A stretch of DNA of 34,979 nt from Betaproteobacteria bacterium (GTDB lineage: Bacteria; Pseudomonadota; Gammaproteobacteria; Burkholderiales; CAIKXV01). The DNA lies in assembly GCA_021298815.1 (NCBI GenBank), contig JAJTHE010000129.1, positions 1 to 34,979 on the forward strand, written 5' to 3'. Positions 30,428 through 34,979 of the stretch are shown piece after piece; within the stretch, counting starts at the first letter, position 1, and each line of letters starts with the position of its first letter. Position numbers and translations under genes: made by a program. The notes below the pieces were generated by a model. It was not told the origin of the DNA and ran no database searches. It saw nothing but the letters and a program-made list of their open reading frames with translations.

Positions 30428-31499
30428 TGCCCGCGCCGGACGCGCGCACCACCTTCTCCCACTTCACCAGCTCGCTGCGGATCAGCGCGGCGAGCTGTTC
30501 CGGCGTGCCGGGCGACGGTTCGTCGATGCCCTGCCCGGCGAGCTGGGTCCTCACCTCGGGCTCGGCCAGTACCTTGCGCACTTCCGCGTTCAGCCGGTCG
30601 ATCACCGGGCGCGGCGTGCCGCCGGTGGCGGCCAGCCCGTACCAGGTGGTGGCGACGAAGCCGGGTACGCCGGATTCCTGCACCGTCGGCAGGTCGGGGG
30701 CGACCGCGCTGCGCTTCGCGCTGGTCACCGCCAGTGCACGCACCTTGCCGGCCTTCGCCAGCGGCAGCAGCGTGCCGATGCTGCTCAGCACGATCTGCAC
30801 CTCGCCCGACATCAGCGCCGCCAGCGCGGGCGGCGCACCCTTGAACGGAACGCGTGTGGTCTGCACGCCGGCCAGCGTGTTCAGCAGCTCGGTCGCGAGA
30901 TGGGTCGGGCTGGACGTGGCGCCGTAGAACAGGCCACCTTTCTTCGCACGGGCCAGCGCGAGCAGTTCCTGCATCGTGTTCGCCTGAAGGCCGTTGTAGA
31001 CGGCGACGAGGTTCGGCGATTCGCCGATCAGGCTGATCGGCGCGAAGTCCTTGATCGGATCGAACGGCACCTTGCGATAGAGCGGCGGGTTGATCGCGAC
31101 ACCCGGCTGGATCAGCAACAGCGTATGGCCATCGGGCGAGGCGCGGGCGACGGTCTCCATCGCGATGTTGGCATCGGCACCGGGACGGTTCTCGACGATC
31201 ACCGGCTGCCCGAGCTGCGCCGACAGGCGAGGCGACACGATGCGCGCGACCAGGTCGACCGGTCCGCCGGCGGTGAAGCCGACGACCACGCGCAGCGGCC
31301 GGGACGGCCATGGCTGCTGTCCCTGTGCGGACGCGACCGAGGGCAGGCAGGCCAGCGACAGCAGCAGCGGAACCGCCATCACGGCCGCGCGACCGACGGC
31401 AGGCGATGCGGCAGGAAACACGGCAGGAGCAGCGGGCATCGGGGTCATCGGTCCATCCATCCGGTTGGCATCGGCATGGCGATGCATCGCTTCGTTCAT
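30420..31499 (-). CDS. Bug/TctC-family periplasmic solute-binding protein
   Basis: The chain is 359 residues from ATG 31499, which overlaps the upstream Bug gene's stop by 4 nt (ATGA). The N-terminal region before the hydrophobic core is unusually long (about 35 residues). Internal Met codons at 31460 or 31448 might be the real start if a standard signal peptide is made. The mature part begins near SAQGQQ, then WPSRPLRVVVGFTAGGPVD. It has IVENRPGADANIA, PDGHTLLLIQ, RVPFKGAPPA and DLPTVQESGVPGF. It is the downstream member of a pair of overlapping Bug genes and converges on ridA. Confidence 0.9.
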   Translation of the reverse strand: MNEAMHRHADANRMDGPMTPMPAAPAVFPAASPAVGRAAVMAVPLLLSLACLPSVASAQGQQPWPSRPLRVVVGFTAGGPVDLVARIVSPRLSAQLGQPVIVENRPGADANIAMETVARASPDGHTLLLIQPGVAINPPLYRKVPFDPIKDFAPISLIGESPNLVAVYNGLQANTMQELLALARAKKGGLFYGATSSPTHLATELLNTLAGVQTTRVPFKGAPPALAALMSGEVQIVLSSIGTLLPLAKAGKVRALAVTSAKRSAVAPDLPTVQESGVPGFVATTWYGLAATGGTPRPVIDRLNAEVRKVLAEPEVRTQLAGQGIDEPSPGTPEQLAALIRSELVKWEKVVRASGAGIN

Positions 31500-32473
31500 T
31501 CGACGCGAATACCCACGCGCGGGATCACCTCGCGCCAGAGCGCGATCTCGGCATGCACGCGCTTCGTGAACGCAGCCGGCTGCACCAGCAGCGCACGCGC
31601 GCCCTGCGCCGCGAACAGGTCGCGCAGGCGCGGCCGGCCGGCTGCACGCACGATCTCGCCATGCAGGCGGTCGAGCCGTTCCGCAGGCAGGCCTGCGGGG
31701 CCGATGATGCCGAACCAGATCGGCATGTCGTAGTCGCCGAAGCCCGATTCTGCGAAGGTCGGGACATCGGGCAGCAGCGGGTTGCGCTCCTTCCCGGTCA
31801 CCGCCAGCGCACGCATGCGCCCCGCCTGTATCGGCGCGGCCGCGCTTGCGATGCTGGAGGTGCCGATGTCGACGCGCCCGGCGACGATCTCGGCGATCGA
31901 TCCGGCCACGCCCTTGAACGGCACATGGACCATCTTCAGCTTGTTGCGGTCGATGAACAGCTCCGCGGCCAGGTGCGACGAGGTGCCGTTGCCGCCGGTG
32001 GCGAAGGTGACCTCGCCGGGACGGCTACGGGCGAGCTGCACCAGGTCCTTCGGCGTGCGCGCCGCGAACTCGAGGCGGCTGAACCAGATCGTCGGTGCCT
32101 CGGCGATCAGCGTCACCGGCTGGAAGTCGCGCACCGGATCGTAGGTCATCTGCTTGCCGTACAGCGCCGGTGCGATGGAAAACGAGTTCTCGGTCATCAG
32201 CAGCGTGTAGCCGTCGGGCGAGGACTTCGCCACCGTGCCGGCGCCGATGGTGGTGCCGGCGCCGGGCCGGTTCTCGACCAGCACCGACTGGCCGAGCGAC
32301 TCGCCCATCTCGGCGGCGAGGCCCCGCCCCACGACATCGGTGAACGATCCCGGTACCACCGGCACGATGATGCGCATCGGCTTCACCGGCCAGGGTGCCT
32401 GGGCATGCGCGGCCAGCGGCAACAGCGCGAGGAGGGCCGTCGCGGCAAGGGCGCGGCGGGCAACGATGGGCAT
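31496..32473 (-). CDS. Bug/TctC-family periplasmic solute-binding protein
   Basis: This 325-residue protein is read from ATG 32473, where MPIVARRALAATALLALLPL begins a textbook signal peptide cut near AAHAQA. A GTG at 32530 in the same frame would abut the divergent gene and adds no signal. The mature part begins WPVKPMRIIVPVVPGSFTD; PGSFTD replaces PGGxxD. LVENRPGAGTTIG, PDGYTLLMTE, HVPFKGVAGS and DVPTFAESGFGDY complete the pattern. No strong ribosome binding site precedes 32473. It is followed by a second, dissimilar Bug gene that it overlaps. Confidence 0.9.
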   Translation of the reverse strand: MPIVARRALAATALLALLPLAAHAQAPWPVKPMRIIVPVVPGSFTDVVGRGLAAEMGESLGQSVLVENRPGAGTTIGAGTVAKSSPDGYTLLMTENSFSIAPALYGKQMTYDPVRDFQPVTLIAEAPTIWFSRLEFAARTPKDLVQLARSRPGEVTFATGGNGTSSHLAAELFIDRNKLKMVHVPFKGVAGSIAEIVAGRVDIGTSSIASAAAPIQAGRMRALAVTGKERNPLLPDVPTFAESGFGDYDMPIWFGIIGPAGLPAERLDRLHGEIVRAAGRPRLRDLFAAQGARALLVQPAAFTKRVHAEIALWREVIPRVGIRVE

Positions 32474-32531
32474 GTCGCCGCGGGCATACAATCGGGCCAA
32501 GGTCGTCCCTACCTGTCGAACTGTGATCACG

Positions 32532-32987
32532 ATGACATCCTACTACGAAGACTTCACCGTCGGTGCCCGCTACCCCACCTACAGCCGCACGATCACCGAG
32601 GGCGACCACTCGCTGTTCTGCGCGCTGGTCGGCTACCACGTGCCGCTTTTCATCGACGAGGAATTCGCACGCAAGACGCAGTATGGCGGCCGCATCTGCC
32701 CGAGCCACCTGATCATGTCGTTCTCCACCGGCATGACCGAGAGCCTGTTCCGCACGTCGGTGGTCGGCCTGCTCGGCCTCGACGCGGGCCGCTTCCTCGC
32801 GCCGGTGCGCATCGGCGACACCATCCGCACCGAGGTCGAGGTGCTGTCCAAGCGCGAGACCTCGAAGCCCGACCGCGGGCTGGTGGTGTTCCGCGATCTC
32901 GTCTACAACCAGCGCGACGAACTCGTGTTCCAGATGGACAAGAGCGTGCTGGTCCGCACCCGGGCGAGCCTGCCCCCCACAGCCTGA
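32532..32987 (+). CDS. MaoC-like hot-dog protein lacking the catalytic Asp/His dyad
   Basis: This 151-residue hot-dog protein opens MTSYYEDFTVGARYPTYSRT. At the place of the MaoC dyad GDxxPxHxD it reads VGYHVPLFIDEEFA, so the Asp is Tyr35 and the His is Phe40. The second half is standard (RFLAPVRIGDTIRTEVEVLS). It probably does not hydrate enoyl-CoA and may be a thioesterase-like, structural or ligand-binding member. It starts 58 nt from the divergent Bug gene, with a GTGATCAC palindrome just before the ATG and no clear ribosome binding site. It begins the operon with the OsmC-like and alpha/beta hydrolase genes. Confidence 0.85.
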   Translation: MTSYYEDFTVGARYPTYSRTITEGDHSLFCALVGYHVPLFIDEEFARKTQYGGRICPSHLIMSFSTGMTESLFRTSVVGLLGLDAGRFLAPVRIGDTIRTEVEVLSKRETSKPDRGLVVFRDLVYNQRDELVFQMDKSVLVRTRASLPPTA

Positions 32988-33001
32988 TCCGAGGAGCCAC
33001 C

Positions 33002-34222
33002 ATGGCAACGACCGCCACCCACGCACACGACACCATCGACGGCTTCGGCGATCCGCTCGCCTTCCGCGCCCGCCAGGGCACGGCCCGGCCCGCGGTGATC
33101 CGCAACGTCGCCGGGCAGGACGTGTTCACCGTCGAGGCGCGCCAGATGGCGCACCACCAGAAGGAAGCGGTGGTCAGCGAAGGCGCGACCGGCAGCGCCT
33201 GGCGCGTCACCAGCGACGAAGGCAAGCACCTGGCGGGCACCGACCTGGCGCCGTTCCCGCTCGGCGTGTTCAATGCCGGCCTGCATGGCGACCTGCACAA
33301 CCGCCTGCTGGCTACCGCTGCGGCCTCGGGCGTCGCCTTCGACGACCTGCAGGTCCTCCTCGACAACCGCTACAGCCTGACCGGATCGTTCGTCCGCGGC
33401 GATGCGGTCGGCCAGGCGGAACCCACGCGGATCACGGTGAAGGTGAAGTCGCCCGCGGACGCGGCGACGCTGCATGCCTGGGTCGCGCGTGCCGTCGCTG
33501 CATCGCCAGCGCTCGCGGCGCTGCGCACCCCGCTGGAGAACACCTTCGCGATCTACGTCAACGGCCGCCGCCGGGCAGTGCATGCGCTGCCCGCGTCGAC
33601 AGCCGCGGACGCGCCCGACCCGTACCGGGTGCATGCAAAGCCGCCGCGGCCGCTGCCCGGCCCCGACCCGCTGCAGCCGCTGATCCTGCGCACCGGCGAA
33701 CAGCGCCCGGGCGTGTCGCAGCCGGCGCAGGCCTCGCCCACCGGCCGCGTGCTGCGCCTGATTGTCGGCAACAGCCACCTGGTCGATCGCGCCGGCGTCA
33801 CCCAGACCGACACCTATCTCGACCTCCCTGCCGCCAGCCATTTCGCGCTGCGCACCGATGAACGGCCCGGTACCGGCGAGGCCGGCGACCAGGGGCCATG
33901 CGGCCTGGCGCTGCTGTCCGCGGGCATCGTGTTCTGCTACATGACCCAGCTCTCGCGCTACATCGAGAACATGAAGATGGACATCGGCGGCGTGCGCGTC
34001 GTGCAGTACACGCCGTTCACGCTCGAGGGCAGCCTCGCGGCCGGGACGCTCGCCGGCCATGCACTGCCGGTCGACACGCACCTGTTCCTCAACGGCGGTG
34101 CCGCGGACGAACTGTTCGAACGGCTGCAGAAGATCGCCGCGGTCACCTGCTACCTGCATGCGACGCTCGCCGCGGCGCTGCCGCCCGAGGTCGCGATCGA
34201 GCACAACGGCAAACCGCTCTGA
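33002..34222 (+). CDS. Double OsmC-like protein
   Basis: This 406-residue protein starts at ATG 33002 with GAGGAG upstream. It appears to contain two OsmC-like domains. The first (residues about 45-195) has the fold pattern with LGVFNAGLHGDLHNRLLATA but no cysteine. The second (about 255-405) has CGLALLSAGIVFCYMTQLSR and later VTCYLHATLA, with Cys312 and Cys383 about 70 residues apart, as the redox pair of OsmC/Ohr. OsmC/Ohr proteins reduce organic hydroperoxides. A Pro-rich linker (AKPPRPLPGPDP) joins the halves. Context with a hot-dog protein and a hydrolase is catabolic rather than stress-related, so another thiol chemistry is possible. Confidence 0.8.
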   Translation: MATTATHAHDTIDGFGDPLAFRARQGTARPAVIRNVAGQDVFTVEARQMAHHQKEAVVSEGATGSAWRVTSDEGKHLAGTDLAPFPLGVFNAGLHGDLHNRLLATAAASGVAFDDLQVLLDNRYSLTGSFVRGDAVGQAEPTRITVKVKSPADAATLHAWVARAVAASPALAALRTPLENTFAIYVNGRRRAVHALPASTAADAPDPYRVHAKPPRPLPGPDPLQPLILRTGEQRPGVSQPAQASPTGRVLRLIVGNSHLVDRAGVTQTDTYLDLPAASHFALRTDERPGTGEAGDQGPCGLALLSAGIVFCYMTQLSRYIENMKMDIGGVRVVQYTPFTLEGSLAAGTLAGHALPVDTHLFLNGGAADELFERLQKIAAVTCYLHATLAAALPPEVAIEHNGKPL

Positions 34223-34280
34223 CCCGGCGCCCGCAGACGCTCCGCACCACCCGCCCGACCCCACGCACCCTGGAGATCCC

Positions 34281-34979
34281 ATGCCCCATGTGACCGCCGA
34301 CGACGGCATCAAGCTCGCCTACCGGATCGACGACTTCAGCGACCCGTGGCTGCCCGACGATCCCCTGCTGCTGCTGCATGCGGCGATCGGCAGTTCGCGC
34401 CGCTGGTACTCGATGGTGCCGGCGCTGGCGCGCCACCACCGGCTCATCCGGATGGACCTGCGCGGCCATGGCGCGTCCGACGTGCCCGATCCGTCCTCGC
34501 CGTTCTCGCTGGCGCGGCTGGCGCAGGACACGCTGACGCTGATGGACGAACTCGGGCTGGGCAAGGTGCACATCCTCGGCAACTCGGCTGGCGGCTACGT
34601 CGGCCAGCGGCTCGCGATCGACCACCCCGAGCGCGTGAAGAGCCTGGTGCTATACGGCTCCACGCCCGGCCTGACCCGCAGCCAGGTCAGCACCTGGGTG
34701 CCGCACATGGGCGCGATCGGCATCCGGCCGTTCCTCGCCGAGACGATCTCGGACCGCTGCCCGGTGGACGCGGTCGATCCGCGCTTCGTCGAGAGGTTCC
34801 TGGACGAAGCGGCTAACAACGACCTCGCGTTCATCCAGAGCTTCGTCAGACACATGTCGACGGTGGACATGATGGAAGAGATCCGCGCGATCCGCTGCCC
34901 GGTGATGATGATCGCGCCCGGCGCCGAGCCGGTCGGCCATGCCTCGACCTACGAGGACATGAAGGTGCGCATCCCCGAC
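34281..34979 (+). CDS. Alpha/beta hydrolase, 3' truncated by window
   Basis: Open from ATG 34281 (GGAG upstream) to the window edge, this frame gives 233 residues. The opening DDFSDPW matches the DDFTDPW of the hydrolase at 9044. The oxyanion region is LLLHAAIGSSRRW, then RMDLRGHGAS and the intact nucleophile elbow ILGNSAGGYVGQRLA, with LVLYGSTPG after it. The final His is beyond the window. The pattern fits 3-oxoadipate enol-lactonase-like and related esterases or lactonases. It is the third gene after the hot-dog and OsmC-like genes. Confidence 0.9.
   Translation, partial: MPHVTADDGIKLAYRIDDFSDPWLPDDPLLLLHAAIGSSRRWYSMVPALARHHRLIRMDLRGHGASDVPDPSSPFSLARLAQDTLTLMDELGLGKVHILGNSAGGYVGQRLAIDHPERVKSLVLYGSTPGLTRSQVSTWVPHMGAIGIRPFLAETISDRCPVDAVDPRFVERFLDEAANNDLAFIQSFVRHMSTVDMMEEIRAIRCPVMMIAPGAEPVGHASTYEDMKVRIPD

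Noticed and set aside
32523..32530. GTGATCAC palindrome before the MaoC-like start as a CRP/FNR site
   Set aside because: Only 8 bp, lacks the longer spaced consensus, and sits immediately before the start codon.

Overview
The window looks like a chromosomal stretch of a high-GC betaproteobacterium of the Burkholderiales type (Bordetella/Achromobacter/Comamonadaceae-like). The evidence is the very GC-rich coding DNA, strong GGAGG-type ribosome binding sites, dense short operons with ATGA/TGATG overlaps, and above all eight Bug/TctC-family periplasmic solute-binding proteins in 35 kb. No TctA/TctB membrane partner, rRNA, tRNA, CRISPR array or transposase gene was found.

Layout. 1-534 is the 3' end of an ATZ/TRZ-like amidohydrolase, followed by a short imperfect inverted-repeat element (537-614). 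619-4541 (minus) is an operon of a GatC/AtzG-like small protein, an amidase, a Bug protein and a second amidase. 4772-6756 (plus) holds a Bug protein and a HEAT-like lipoprotein. 6757-9043 is a more heterogeneous patch: an AT-rich promoter region, a broken HipA/YjjJ-like gene, a two-lobed dimeric alpha-beta-barrel protein and a small coiled-coil protein. 9044-13541 (minus) is a tightly coupled operon of dienelactone hydrolase, PCu(A)C copper chaperone, Bug, MmgE/PrpD and an alpha/beta hydrolase with Lys at the nucleophile position.

13835-15015 (plus) encodes a His- and Tyr/Pro-rich exported protein and a glycine-zipper lipoprotein. It converges on a RES/Xre toxin-antitoxin pair (15044-16252) with a palindromic operator. 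16384-18689 (minus) is an amidohydrolase plus MmgE/PrpD pair. 18774-19178 is a GFA-family gene interrupted by an in-frame TAG inside its CPxCG zinc motif. A PRC-barrel protein and an Asp/Glu/hydantoin racemase follow.

20650-28294 combines a Bug gene, a CMD-LeuD-like-LeuC-like operon (plus) and an opposing operon of CoA-transferase, cupin, Bug, CMD and a RutB-like cysteine hydrolase. 28425-34979 carries Bug-MaoC-RidA (plus), two overlapping Bug genes (minus), and a MaoC-like protein without its catalytic dyad, a double-OsmC protein and an alpha/beta hydrolase cut by the window end.

Taken together this is a catabolic region for small carboxylates, amides and CoA esters: periplasmic capture by Bug proteins, then amide or lactone hydrolysis, hydration or isomerisation, and CoA activation. 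Substrates cannot be read from sequence. No LysR, GntR or other dedicated regulator for these operons is present in the window.
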